Below, one piece after another: positions 44,539 to 53,229 of a DNA stretch of 64,000 bases. Below the pieces are notes generated by a model. The model ran no database searches. It had not been told where the DNA came from and was given only the letters and a program-made list of their open reading frames with translations. Position 1 is the stretch's first letter. Each line of letters starts with the position of its first letter. Source of the stretch: Lachnospiraceae bacterium KH1T2 (lineage in GTDB: Bacteria; Bacillota; Clostridia; Lachnospirales; Lachnospiraceae); contig FOSY01000001.1 of assembly GCA_900114405.1 (NCBI GenBank), forward strand, positions 124,001 through 188,000. Reading direction: 5' to 3'. The position numbers were made by a program, and so were the translations under genes.

Positions 44539-45414
44539 TTATCTTAACCACTGTTTTGCAAAATCCACCATTTTTGCAATATCGTTCATATCACGATCTA
44601 TAGAAACATCCGAATCCGATCTCATCTTATCCGGATATATTGCATCGTATGCCGGCTTCACAAGTTTCTGATAGAATACCTTAAAATCATCCATGCCGCT
44701 TGAATCTGTTATATCAACTTCCTTTACCTTCTTTTGCAGAGAATCTATCAATTCCTGGTTTGTTGCAACACTTGTTACTGCAGATGCTCCGGCAGGTTTT
44801 CTTCCAAACAGCCGTTCCATCTCATTCTTAGCAGCCTCAGGTATAACTTGTCTCGCTCCCCAATATGTTCTTGCCGATTCATCATCATTCTGAACATAAT
44901 TGGATTTCGATAGTAACTCATTGTTTCTATCAACCAGACGGCTATTATAATCCTTCATAGCTTTAACTATAACCTGTCTCTGATCCTCGGAAAAAGAAGC
45001 AGCACATTTATCCACTAAGTTCTCAGCCAATGCCATTTTTGTATGATCAATATAACTCAAAGTACCTTGCTTTAATTGACTGGTCATCCCTGTTACCAGA
45101 TTGCGAGCAGTCTCAAATTCATCTTCCGAAAAATCTACTTTTCCTATACGATATGCACCTTCATCGTTTTTACTGACAGGTATATCCGTTCTGTATAAAA
45201 CGCTCACCGGATGGTTGTTCCATGACTGTCTTACCTTTTCTAATTCTTCTGCACCCAAAGCAGATATTTCTACTGTAACAGCTTGACCTCCTAATGTGCC
45301 GGAATCCTTTGGGTTATTTTCTTTTATTGAACTTATATTTTCAACAAAAGATGCCTGTATCTTATGCTGATAGTCCGCTGACTTGTCTATACCTACTAAA
45401 TTTGTAATATTCAT
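44539..45414 (-). CDS. conserved-looking protein of unknown function
   Basis: A 291-residue soluble protein that I do not recognise. No signal peptide, membrane segment or catalytic motif is visible. The sequence is helical and rich in Asp/Lys/Ser, with tyrosines and few cysteines. AAAGGAG lies upstream of the ATG at 45414. It follows the 200-residue gene at 45466 by 51 nt and is probably read with it. The N-terminal MNITNLVGID and the neighbour's MRISGSYNQ give both the look of short extended N-termini as found on secreted or flagellar-type proteins, but this is only an impression. Confidence 0.6.
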   Translation of the reverse strand: MNITNLVGIDKSADYQHKIQASFVENISSIKENNPKDSGTLGGQAVTVEISALGAEELEKVRQSWNNHPVSVLYRTDIPVSKNDEGAYRIGKVDFSEDEFETARNLVTGMTSQLKQGTLSYIDHTKMALAENLVDKCAASFSEDQRQVIVKAMKDYNSRLVDRNNELLSKSNYVQNDDESARTYWGARQVIPEAAKNEMERLFGRKPAGASAVTSVATNQELIDSLQKKVKEVDITDSSGMDDFKVFYQKLVKPAYDAIYPDKMRSDSDVSIDRDMNDIAKMVDFAKQWLR

Positions 45415-45465
45415 ACGTTCCGCACTCCTTTGCTTTGTTTACTAAGAAATCCTTTTCCTATGTTT

Positions 45466-46065
45466 TCACGCTCTCAGATCAAATGCTCCACCCTGTAGTA
45501 ATGAATTTGTTCCTGACATTTTTAGGATGAACTGCTTTGTCATGTCCTCCAAGTCTTTTCCTCGGAACTCCATGTTAAATGAAGCTTCTTCCATCTTTTG
45601 TTCTTTCTGCTTTTGTTCTTTCTGCTTCTGTTCAAGTCTTTTTTCAGCTTCTTTTTGCTCCATACTTTTCTCTTTTATCTTTTCAAGCCACTTATCTAAC
45701 TCTGGATCTGTACTTCCTTCATCACCAAATACCCCTATCGTTGTCATCGTACTATATTCTTCTCCAAATTCAATAAATACTGACTTAAGTGTCCCTCCAT
45801 GAGCTATAGAAGATTTTTGTCCAGCCTCAATGTAATCTGGCACTTTTGACAGTTCTCTTTCCAGCCATTCTCCGGTTTTCTCATCTGACATAGCCTTCCG
45901 CAAAAGTCCGCTCGTAACCGATACTGCAGCGTTTTTACCAGGAGTCAGACATCCAAACTTCTGCGTCAGGTAGTTTGAATACTCCTTTACATTAGTACTT
46001 TTTCTGCTTAGAATATTTACTGAATTATTCACCGTAGTTTGATTATATGAACCACTTATCCTCAT
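45466..46065 (-). CDS. unknown protein with charged coiled coil
   Basis: A 199-residue protein. After a polar N-terminus (SGSYNQTTVNNSVNILS) comes a globular part of about 100 residues, then a Lys/Glu/Gln-rich helix (135-165, EAEKRLEQKQKEQKQKEQK) and a short hydrophobic end. The start at 46065 follows AAAGGAG; an upstream in-frame start at 46104 has none. Not assigned to a named family with confidence. Paralogous small proteins of this style are frequent in Lachnospiraceae. It pairs with the gene at 44539. Confidence 0.6.
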   Translation of the reverse strand: MRISGSYNQTTVNNSVNILSRKSTNVKEYSNYLTQKFGCLTPGKNAAVSVTSGLLRKAMSDEKTGEWLERELSKVPDYIEAGQKSSIAHGGTLKSVFIEFGEEYSTMTTIGVFGDEGSTDPELDKWLEKIKEKSMEQKEAEKRLEQKQKEQKQKEQKMEEASFNMEFRGKDLEDMTKQFILKMSGTNSLLQGGAFDLRA

Positions 46066-46482
46066 ATTGATAATTCTCCTTTGACCTTCAATCATGAAAT
46101 CCATTTCATTCGGTTATTATGGAATAGTTATTCCCATCTAATCTATTTTTCGGAAGCAGAAAAAGGTATATAAACCGATTTGTAGTGAACGGCAAGTTTA
46201 ATGTAGTAAATGGTAAAATTTAGCCCGAAAAATATACCTTTCCATAATTATTATCGTAATACGCTATTCTGCTCTGAATACCTCTGCACAAATCGACTAT
46301 AAAATGACATAAAACGACTAAAAAATCCGCATCAATCCTTCCTATAGGATTGACACGGATTTTTCATCATATCATATTAAAATGCTTAAAAGCCTCTTCA
46401 ATTGCTTTGACTTTTTTCTCCGGGCATCCCGGTTGTCTGCTGTTTTCAGATTTTGGCTTATTATATATCTTATGCTTAATAC
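46066..46482. other. intergenic region with terminator and gene remnant
   Basis: From 46066 to 46320 I see only the leader of the unknown pair and AT-rich sequence. The part 46321-46482 holds the rlmD terminator and an out-of-frame tail of the rlmD gene, listed separately. Confidence 0.5.
46321..46365 (-). terminator. terminator of the trpXYZ-rlmD operon
   Basis: AAAAATCCG..TCAATCCT pairs with AGGATTGA..CGGATTTTT around a short loop, with one 2-nt mismatch on each side. T tracts occur on both strands. Confidence 0.85.
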
Positions 46483-46483
46483 T
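46367..46483 (-). pseudogene. vestigial C-terminal tail of rlmD, out of frame
   Basis: Immediately past the rlmD stop, another frame is open for 38 codons and ends 2 nt before the terminator. Its end (CPEKKVKAIEEAFKHFNMI) resembles the end of the C-terminal extension carried by many clostridial RlmD proteins. The rest of that extension is missing, so a deletion plus frameshift is likely. Confidence 0.45.
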
Positions 46484-48114
46484 TAGTTCTTGGAAAGCAA
46501 GACCACATTTTCTATGTTATCAGTAAACGGGAACATATCAAACGGAGTTATTGATTCAACCTTGTACTTCTTCGCTCTTGTAAGAAAGTCAAGGTCTCTT
46601 TCCAAAGTTATCGGATTGCACGATACATACGAGATTCTTTCCGGCTCAAGCTCAAGGAGCGTCGTCAGGAATTTCTCGCTGGAGCCAGCTCTTGGCGGGT
46701 CCATGATCACGACATCTGCCTTATTTCCATCTGCATAATATCTTTCGAGGAAGTCACCGGCATCATCATTTACAAAATTAATATTTTTAATGTCATTAAT
46801 CTTTGCATTTTCTCTTGCATCACGTACTGCGTCAGAGTTGAGCTCTGCACCTATGACACTTCCTGCTTTATCAGAAGCTATTATACCGATCGTACCTGTT
46901 CCGCAGTAAGCATCTACCACTGTATCATTCTTTGTGATACCTGCAACTTCTATCGCTTTGCGGTAAAGAAGCTCTGTCTGAACCGGATTCACCTGATAGA
47001 AAGAGCCCGGAGATATCCTAAACTTCTTTCCACAAAGCTTGTCTTCGATAAAGCCCTTTCCATAAAGGACCACATTTCTCTTTCCAAGGATCATGGAATC
47101 TGTTCTGTCGTTGATATTCTGGACGATCGTAGTTATCTCAGGATGATCCTTAAGAAGAGCTTTTACAAAGTTATTCTTAGAAGGCATTATCGGCGAACGT
47201 GTGACGATGATAACCATCACTTCACCTGTCTGTTTACCCATTCTCACCATGATATATCGTATGTTTCCATAGCCGTTTCGATCATTATAGATCTTCATCT
47301 TAAAGCTCTTCATAAGCTTTGCCGTATCTACGATTATCTGATCTGCTTTAGCATCTTCTATATAGCATTTTTCGATAGGAACTATCCTATGTGTTCCTTC
47401 GGAATAATTTCCGGGTTCAATCGTGCCATCGTATTTTTGAAGAAGTACAGCATTTACCTTACAGCGGTAATGATATGGATCTTTCATACCCACAACTTCA
47501 TCAATCTTGCCATATTTTCCAAGTAGATTTACTAATGTACGATGCTTTGCTGCAAGCTGCTCATCATAAGGTACATCGATATGTGAGCATGCACCGCAAA
47601 GTGAAAATACAGGGCATCTCGACTTAGACTTTTTACGCTTTTCACGTACTTCTGTATTTTCCCGTGTTTCTTCTGCACCTTTCCCGATAAATTTCTTTCC
47701 AAATGTTTTCCTATCGTCTAAAGTTTTCTTTCCATATGGCTTTTTATCTTCTGAAAACTTCTTTCCATATGGCTTCTTATCATCTGAAAATTTCTTTCCA
47801 TATGACTTTTTATCGTCTGAAGACTTCTTTCCATATGGCTTTTTATCGTCTGAAAACTTCTTTCCATATGGCTTCTTATCATCTGAAAATTTCTTTCCAT
47901 ATGACTTTTTATCGTCTGAAGACTTCTTTCCATATGGCTTTTTATCGTCTGAAAACTTCTTTCCATATGGCTTTTCATTGTCTAAAGACTTCTTTCCTGC
48001 AAAAGACTTATCTTTAGAATATCTTTTTTCCTTTGAATCCTTTGTTTCGACATACCTCTTTTCAGAAGACTTTCTATCTCCAAATCTTCTGTCATTACGA
48101 TCGTTATTTCTCAA
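46483..48114 (-). CDS. rlmD: 23S rRNA uracil-C5 methyltransferase with repeat N-terminus
   Basis: Methylates a uracil of 23S rRNA (m5U1939 type) using S-adenosylmethionine. The catalytic part begins near residue 165 with the Fe-S motif CPVFSLCGAC; the SAM motif DAYCGTGTIG, the VIMDPPRAG motif and the nucleophile Cys in SYVSCNP are all present. At 543 residues it is over 100 longer than usual because of an N-terminal extension: about 47 basic residues, then nine 11-residue repeats (K-P/S-YGKK-F/S-SDDK). It overlaps the transporter ATPase gene by 4 nt and so falls in the tryptophan T-box operon. RlmD versus RlmCD specificity cannot be decided. Confidence 0.88.
   Translation of the reverse strand: MRNNDRNDRRFGDRKSSEKRYVETKDSKEKRYSKDKSFAGKKSLDNEKPYGKKFSDDKKPYGKKSSDDKKSYGKKFSDDKKPYGKKFSDDKKPYGKKSSDDKKSYGKKFSDDKKPYGKKFSEDKKPYGKKTLDDRKTFGKKFIGKGAEETRENTEVREKRKKSKSRCPVFSLCGACSHIDVPYDEQLAAKHRTLVNLLGKYGKIDEVVGMKDPYHYRCKVNAVLLQKYDGTIEPGNYSEGTHRIVPIEKCYIEDAKADQIIVDTAKLMKSFKMKIYNDRNGYGNIRYIMVRMGKQTGEVMVIIVTRSPIMPSKNNFVKALLKDHPEITTIVQNINDRTDSMILGKRNVVLYGKGFIEDKLCGKKFRISPGSFYQVNPVQTELLYRKAIEVAGITKNDTVVDAYCGTGTIGIIASDKAGSVIGAELNSDAVRDARENAKINDIKNINFVNDDAGDFLERYYADGNKADVVIMDPPRAGSSEKFLTTLLELEPERISYVSCNPITLERDLDFLTRAKKYKVESITPFDMFPFTDNIENVVLLSKN
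47690..47973 (-). repeat. 33-bp tandem repeats within rlmD
   Basis: About nine in-frame 33-bp units encode the lysine-rich 11-residue repeat. A higher-order block of three units (99 bp) is present twice in near-identical form, so the array has probably grown by unequal exchange and may vary in number between strains. Confidence 0.85.
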
Positions 48115-48917
48115 TTTCCATCCTCTATACTGATCTCATCAAATCTGCTTGTGAGATCCTTAATACTAATACTGCTCTTCTCTTCATCTCTTACATCAAA
48201 GACTATATTTCCACGATGCATCATGAAGAGGCGATTGCCGTAATCTGCGGCAAACTTAAGATTATGTGTGACCATAAGTGTTGTCACATTCTTTTCTTCT
48301 ACGACCTGACGGGTCAGCTCCATAACAGTTTCAGCCGACTTTGGATCAAGCGCCGCCGTGTGCTCATCCAAGATCAGTAGTTTAAGCGGTGTCATTGTAG
48401 CGATCAGCAATGCCAATGCCTGTCTCTGCCCACCCGAAAGGGATTTGACCTGTATGCCAAGTTTATCTTCAAGCCCCATATGAAGCTGCTCAAGGATTGT
48501 TCTATAGTAATCTCTGCGCTGTCTATCGACACCCTTCTGAAGCAGAAAGCTTCCGCCTTTATTATCGGCTAGTGCCAGATTTTCCATAATAGTCAGGTCA
48601 GGACATGTCCCAGCTGCCGGGTCCTGATAAACCCGCCCGATAAACCTCGAACGCTCAAATTCCTTAAGTCTGGTTATCTCTTCTCCATCAACCGTGATCC
48701 TTCCGCTGTCAATAGGAAGACTTCCGCAGAGTAAATTCAGCATAGTCGTCTTTCCCGAACCATTCGAACCGACTACACTTATAAAATTACCTTTTCTCAG
48801 TTCAAGATTAAAATCACTAAACAGCGTAACTTCATTTACGGAGCCCGGATTAAAAATCTTATTCACATGCTCAAAAGTGACCATTGCTTCATTTATTTTC
48901 TGCTGCTTTGATGACAT
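48111..48917 (-). CDS. trpZ: ABC importer ATPase, tryptophan type
   Basis: A 268-residue ATPase. Walker A is GSNGSGKTT, the signature SLSGGQRQALALL, Walker B LLILDEHTA. The Glu-His after Walker B and the overall sequence fit the ATPases of TrpXYZ-type importers. AAAGGAG lies before the ATG at 48917; a frame start at 48962 overlaps the permease more deeply and is unsupported. It provides energy for the permease encoded just upstream, overlapping it by 29 nt. Confidence 0.87.
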   Translation of the reverse strand: MSSKQQKINEAMVTFEHVNKIFNPGSVNEVTLFSDFNLELRKGNFISVVGSNGSGKTTMLNLLCGSLPIDSGRITVDGEEITRLKEFERSRFIGRVYQDPAAGTCPDLTIMENLALADNKGGSFLLQKGVDRQRRDYYRTILEQLHMGLEDKLGIQVKSLSGGQRQALALLIATMTPLKLLILDEHTAALDPKSAETVMELTRQVVEEKNVTTLMVTHNLKFAADYGNRLFMMHRGNIVFDVRDEEKSSISIKDLTSRFDEISIEDGN

Positions 48918-49809
48918 TTCTGGCACTCCTTTCATTTTTAAGTCTGCTTCCAACCAATGCAATGATAAAGAGTCCGCTCATCAATGCCTTAAGGTAGATC
49001 GTATCAAGTCCGAGCTGCATCGCTGCTGTAAGGCAGCAACGGTAAATTATCATACCTATTATTGCCATTGTAGTACCTCGCAGCTTTTTCGCTTTGCCAA
49101 AAACAGCTTCTCCAATGATAACAGCCGCAAGAGCCATTACCACCATTCCTGTACCACTTGAAGCATCTGCACTTTCTTTCTGCTGTGCAAGCACACAACC
49201 TGAAAGTGCGACCAGTCCATTACCGATCATAAGTCCTATGATCTTCATGTTTCCCGGATCTTTACCCTGCGAAACGACAAATCTCTCATTGCTTCCCACA
49301 GCTCTTAAAAGGAGTCCTGATCTGGTTTTCAGATAAAGGTCTAAAAGAATCTTAACAACAATTGTGATGATCAGTGCCATGATTACCCATGCCCACTGGT
49401 CCAAAGCGCTATTATACAACATACCGCCGAGTCCTGTCGAGAAAATTGTAGGCATATCAAAAATGGAAAGGACTGCTTTCTTTGACGTCACTACCATATT
49501 TACACTGTAAAGCGCCGTCTGCACGAGGATTCCACTCATAAGATCCGAAATATGAAGTTTAACATGCAGCGCACCGGTAACGCTTCCTGCTATGCAGCCT
49601 GCCAAAAAGCAGATCACACATACAAGCCAGGGATTAACTCCCGCCGTTATGAGTGCAGCCGCACTGCAGGCTCCCAGTGGAAAAGAGCCATCCACAGAAA
49701 GATCTGCAAAGTTAAGCACCTTATAGGTGATATAAACACCCATCGCCATGATTCCATATATCATGCCCTCTCTGAGCACTACCTGAAGCAGTCCAAGTAT
49801 AATTTCCAT
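48889..49809 (-). CDS. trpY: ABC importer permease, tryptophan type
   Basis: A 306-residue membrane protein with about eight or nine helices of the branched-chain-amino-acid-permease-like fold (VYITYKVLNFADLSVDGSF near the start, AVGSNERF in the cytoplasmic loop). This fits TrpY-type permeases, which pair with a TrpX binding protein. TAGGAG precedes the ATG. Confidence 0.87.
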   Translation of the reverse strand: MEIILGLLQVVLREGMIYGIMAMGVYITYKVLNFADLSVDGSFPLGACSAAALITAGVNPWLVCVICFLAGCIAGSVTGALHVKLHISDLMSGILVQTALYSVNMVVTSKKAVLSIFDMPTIFSTGLGGMLYNSALDQWAWVIMALIITIVVKILLDLYLKTRSGLLLRAVGSNERFVVSQGKDPGNMKIIGLMIGNGLVALSGCVLAQQKESADASSGTGMVVMALAAVIIGEAVFGKAKKLRGTTMAIIGMIIYRCCLTAAMQLGLDTIYLKALMSGLFIIALVGSRLKNERSARNVIKAAENK

Positions 49810-49837
49810 CGTTAAAAGCTCCTAAAAGTTAAGTATT

Positions 49838-50872
49838 TTATTTATTAGATCCTGTCGTAACCATAGTTCCATCCTGATATTCTGAAGGAATCTCAATTCC
49901 AAGTGTCTTTGCCACATCTGTATTTACAAATGGTGTGCCTTCGTTCGCTGTATAGATTTCTGAATCTTCAGGCTTAAGCTTTTCCTTAAGGATCTTTCCG
50001 GCTATCTTACCTGTCTCTTCGCCAAGTGCCACATAATCAATTGAGATAGAAGCAAGGCATCCGTCGTAAACCTGTCCCTCCTCAGAGCCAAACACAGGGA
50101 TATTTGCCTTTGAAGCAGCCTGCAGAACTGTAGGAAGATTATTTACGACATTGTTATCTGTAAAGTTATTTATGCAGTCAACACCGCTTGCAACCAATGA
50201 CTCTGCACCTGCTGCAATCTCAGAGCTGTTTGTTACACCGATAGCTTCGATGCTTTCAAAGTCATACTTAGGTGCGAGTTCCTTGAGTGTCTCAAGATTT
50301 GTTATTGAATTAGGCTCGGAGGTAGTATAGAGCACACCTATCTTTTTAGCTTCCGGGAGAAAAGCTCTTATCATCTGAAGCTGAGCTTCAAGCGGGAGCT
50401 GATCTGAACTTCCTGCACATATCGTTTCAGATTTATCAAGACTTTTAACGAGCTGTGCTGAAACAGGGTCGCTTACTGCAGTGAAGACTACCGGGATCTT
50501 ATCAGCTTTGCAGGCTCCATATGCACTCATTGCTGCAGGAGTTGCAATTGCACCTATGAGATCATATTTTTTCTGAGCCATTGTCTGTGCTTCTGTATCC
50601 GCTGTAGACACCTCCGCATTGGCATTTTGGAAATCGATCGTAAGATTCTCACCTTCAACAAAGCCCTCGTCTGCAAGACCTTTCACGAAGCCTTCATAGC
50701 AATTGTCAAGCGACGGTACTGTAGTGTACTGTATCACACCTATCGTCTTCTTATCCCCTGACGAACTCTCCGTAGTAGAAGCGCTTGATGAAGAACCACA
50801 CGCTGTAAGTGACATTGCAAGTGCTGCTGTTAATGCTGCTGCGATTACCTTTGATACAAGATTCTTTCTCAT
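49838..50872 (-). CDS. trpX: ABC importer substrate-binding lipoprotein, tryptophan type
   Basis: A 344-residue binding protein. A signal peptide ends in LTAC with the lipidated Cys25. The mature part (IGVIQYTTVPSLDNCYEGF) is of the ABC_sub_bind family. The preceding T-box with a UGG specifier points to tryptophan as the substrate, as in other Firmicute trpXYZ loci. It is the first gene of the operon. Confidence 0.9.
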   Translation of the reverse strand: MRKNLVSKVIAAALTAALAMSLTACGSSSSASTTESSSGDKKTIGVIQYTTVPSLDNCYEGFVKGLADEGFVEGENLTIDFQNANAEVSTADTEAQTMAQKKYDLIGAIATPAAMSAYGACKADKIPVVFTAVSDPVSAQLVKSLDKSETICAGSSDQLPLEAQLQMIRAFLPEAKKIGVLYTTSEPNSITNLETLKELAPKYDFESIEAIGVTNSSEIAAGAESLVASGVDCINNFTDNNVVNNLPTVLQAASKANIPVFGSEEGQVYDGCLASISIDYVALGEETGKIAGKILKEKLKPEDSEIYTANEGTPFVNTDVAKTLGIEIPSEYQDGTMVTTGSNK

Positions 50873-50900
50873 ATTTTTTCCCTGCCTTTTCCCATAAACT

Positions 50901-51199
50901 AAGAAGAGCCCTTGTCTCTTCCGTTAATAAATAACTGAAGGGACAAGAGCTCGTTAATTACACTCCTGCGGTACCACCCTTATTGATATCATAGATATCC
51001 ACTCATCCGCATACCATCATATGCGTTTTCCTGTAACGGGGAACAGCCGTCTCACCTACTTGATAATCTTTCGGTTCGCCCTCGGAAGTCCATTCACAGA
51101 AAGTTCTGCACTGCCTTGCACCACCCGGCAGCTCTCTCTAACAGAAATCATCTCTGCTACTACTCTTCGTCATCGGTTTAGTAATGTTTTAATGATTTA
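50901..51199 (-). promoter_or_regulatory. tryptophan T-box leader
   Basis: On the minus strand this is a full T-box riboswitch. Stem I carries the AGAGAGC and GGTGG distal motifs. The specifier loop GAATGGA places the codon TGG (Trp) at 51092-51090. The T-box sequence AGGGTGGTACCGC spans 50980-50968. A terminator (GAGCTCTTGTC pairing with GACAAGGGCTC, 50952-50901) follows; its left arm would be sequestered in the antiterminator when uncharged tRNA-Trp binds. It controls the trpXYZ-rlmD operon. Confidence 0.93.
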
Positions 51200-51204
51200 A
51201 AGTG

Positions 51205-51233
51205 ATGATACATCATTAGACTAAAAAAGTCAA
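51205..51233 (-). promoter_or_regulatory. sigma-A promoter of the T-box operon
   Basis: On the minus strand TTGACT (51233-51228), 17 nt, TATCAT (51210-51205). The start should lie near 51199. The -35 is only 16 nt past the stop codon of the exporter permease gene. Confidence 0.8.
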
Positions 51234-51248
51234 CCTCAAAAAATTTTT

Positions 51249-52523
51249 TTACTCATATCGTAATGCCTCTATCGGGTTCATCTTCGCAGCTTTGTTTGCC
51301 GGATAATAGCCAAAGAATACACCGAAAAGTACAGAAAACATCAAGCATCCTATAACTCCAAGCGGAGACGGTGCTCCCGCACTTCCCATAATGTGGCTTA
51401 TGACTGCTCCAAGTACAAGCCCAAGTATAACTCCTATTATTCCGCCTAAAACACAAACTACCACGGCCTCTGTGATAAACTGCATCCTTATATATCCATT
51501 TGTTGCACCAAGTGCCTTACGCGTTCCTATCTCTCTTGTACGCTCACTTATAGTTACTATCATGATGTTCATAACGCCGATACCACCTACAAGAAGAGAG
51601 ATCGCACCAATTCCCATGATAGCCAGCGTAATACTTCCGATCATCTTATTCATCTGATCAAGCTCAGCCTTCATACTATAGCAATATGTCTCATATGCAT
51701 CATTATTTTTATAATAATTGCTATTAAGCCAATTCTGGATATTCGTAGCAAGCTGACCAGGTTCTGTGCCATCTGACTTAGCGATTATTGTCATTTCCTG
51801 AAGACCGTCATTTGTGCTCCTCTGCGTTCTCTTCGCAGCCTTAAATGGTACGAATGCGCCTGTCGAAATATCCTTCTCAGATACGCCTGCGCTGAAACCG
51901 CCTGATGACTCTGTATATTCATAAACTCCGACTATAGTAAAAGAATAGTAATTTCCATCAACTTCAAATTCTACAGTCTTTCCGAGTGCAGCCTCATTAT
52001 TTCCATCGTACAAATTCTTAACGTATTTATCAGAAACAATGATAACATTACTGCCCGATGAATAATCCACCTTTCCAAGGTTTCTTCCTGCAACCATCTT
52101 AAGCTTTTTCTGATTCATTGCAGTAACATTCAAGCCATATAAGTTTATATTTGCATACTTCTTTTTATTTGTAATTTTGGTTCCGCCAATTTCCAATGAA
52201 AGAACTATTCCGCTCACATCCTTTGAGAAATTTTTCTCCAAAGCTATCATCATATCATTAGTGAAATAGTCTTTCTCTTTCATATCTCGAACATTTTCAT
52301 CATATTCGCCGTTTTCATCAGCTTTTTGTGTAAGATATACGCTTATATTATTGGCGCCCATTTCTCCAACTTCATTTTTGATCTTGTTGTTCATAGCACT
52401 TCCGACTGACATAATAGCTATTACAGCCGCAAGTCCTATTATTATTCCAAGCATGGTAAGAAAAGTCCTGATCTTATTTGACTTTAGCGCAGTTAGTGCC
52501 AATCGCACATTTTCAAGAAACAT
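51249..52523 (-). CDS. MacB-type ABC exporter permease
   Basis: A 424-residue protein. The N-terminal helix (NKIRTFLTMLGIIIGLAAVI) is followed by a large extracytoplasmic MacB-type domain (about 45-285) and three C-terminal helices of the FtsX fold (MNIMIVTISERTREIGTRKALGA). It forms the membrane part of a tripartite-like exporter with the ATPase and adaptor genes upstream. Substrates of such systems include peptides and macrolides; none can be assigned. The stop runs straight into the next operon's promoter with no separate terminator. Confidence 0.92.
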   Translation of the reverse strand: MFLENVRLALTALKSNKIRTFLTMLGIIIGLAAVIAIMSVGSAMNNKIKNEVGEMGANNISVYLTQKADENGEYDENVRDMKEKDYFTNDMMIALEKNFSKDVSGIVLSLEIGGTKITNKKKYANINLYGLNVTAMNQKKLKMVAGRNLGKVDYSSGSNVIIVSDKYVKNLYDGNNEAALGKTVEFEVDGNYYSFTIVGVYEYTESSGGFSAGVSEKDISTGAFVPFKAAKRTQRSTNDGLQEMTIIAKSDGTEPGQLATNIQNWLNSNYYKNNDAYETYCYSMKAELDQMNKMIGSITLAIMGIGAISLLVGGIGVMNIMIVTISERTREIGTRKALGATNGYIRMQFITEAVVVCVLGGIIGVILGLVLGAVISHIMGSAGAPSPLGVIGCLMFSVLFGVFFGYYPANKAAKMNPIEALRYE

Positions 52524-53229
52524 ATCTCAGCCCCCTTCTCTCATCGATGATACATCCATCTTTAAGTGTAAGGACTCTCTCCGTCTCCTCAGCAAGCTCT
52601 CTTGAATGTGTTATAAATACAATAGTTATTCCCTGCTCTTCATTTAATTTATGAAAAAGATCCATTATCAAGCGCCCTGTCTTAGAGTCAAGCGCACCGG
52701 TAGGCTCATCTGCAAGTATTATGGATGGGCGGTTTACCAATGAACGGGCGATAGCCACTCTTTGCTTCTGACCACCTGAAAGCTCATCAGGTGTATGGTC
52801 TTTTCTCTCACCCATTTCCACAAGATCAAGCAGCTCCTCTGCACGTGCTTTTCTCTCATCCGGTCTAACTCCTCCATAGAGCATTGGCAGTTCGACATTT
52901 TTAAGAGCACTTGTTCTTGCAATAAGGTTATATGTCTGAAATACAAATCCTATCTGCTGATTTCTTATATGTGAAAGCTCACTGTCACGCGCTTTTACAA
53001 CATCTATCCCATCCAAAGTATATTCACCTTCAGTAGGCTTATCCAAAAGACCGATGATATTCATCAACGTTGACTTACCTGAGCCAGATGTTCCAACTAT
53101 TGAAACAAACTCTCCTTCATATACCTTCAGGTCTATACCGTGAAGTATTTCAAGCTCATTAGGTTTGCCAATATTAAAACGCTTAACAATTCCTTTTGCG
53201 TCAATGATCACTTTTTTATTCGATGTCAC
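52513..53229 (-). CDS. MacB/LolD-type ABC exporter ATPase
   Basis: A 238-residue ATPase. Walker A is GTSGSGKSTL, the signature LSGGQKQRVAIARSL, Walker B IILADEPTGALD. It energises the MacB-type permease, whose gene overlaps its end by 11 nt. I chose the GTG at 53229, with CGGAGG 6 nt upstream and inside the end of the adaptor gene; the frame start at 53271 is unsupported. Confidence 0.92.
   Translation of the reverse strand: MTSNKKVIIDAKGIVKRFNIGKPNELEILHGIDLKVYEGEFVSIVGTSGSGKSTLMNIIGLLDKPTEGEYTLDGIDVVKARDSELSHIRNQQIGFVFQTYNLIARTSALKNVELPMLYGGVRPDERKARAEELLDLVEMGERKDHTPDELSGGQKQRVAIARSLVNRPSIILADEPTGALDSKTGRLIMDLFHKLNEEQGITIVFITHSRELAEETERVLTLKDGCIIDERRGLRYVS

Noticed and set aside
47703-48017. 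Long frames on both strands across the rlmD repeats, and the idea of a CRISPR array there
   Set aside because: The 33-bp units are direct, abut without spacers and keep one reading frame as part of rlmD. The other frames stay open only because the repeat is in multiples of three.
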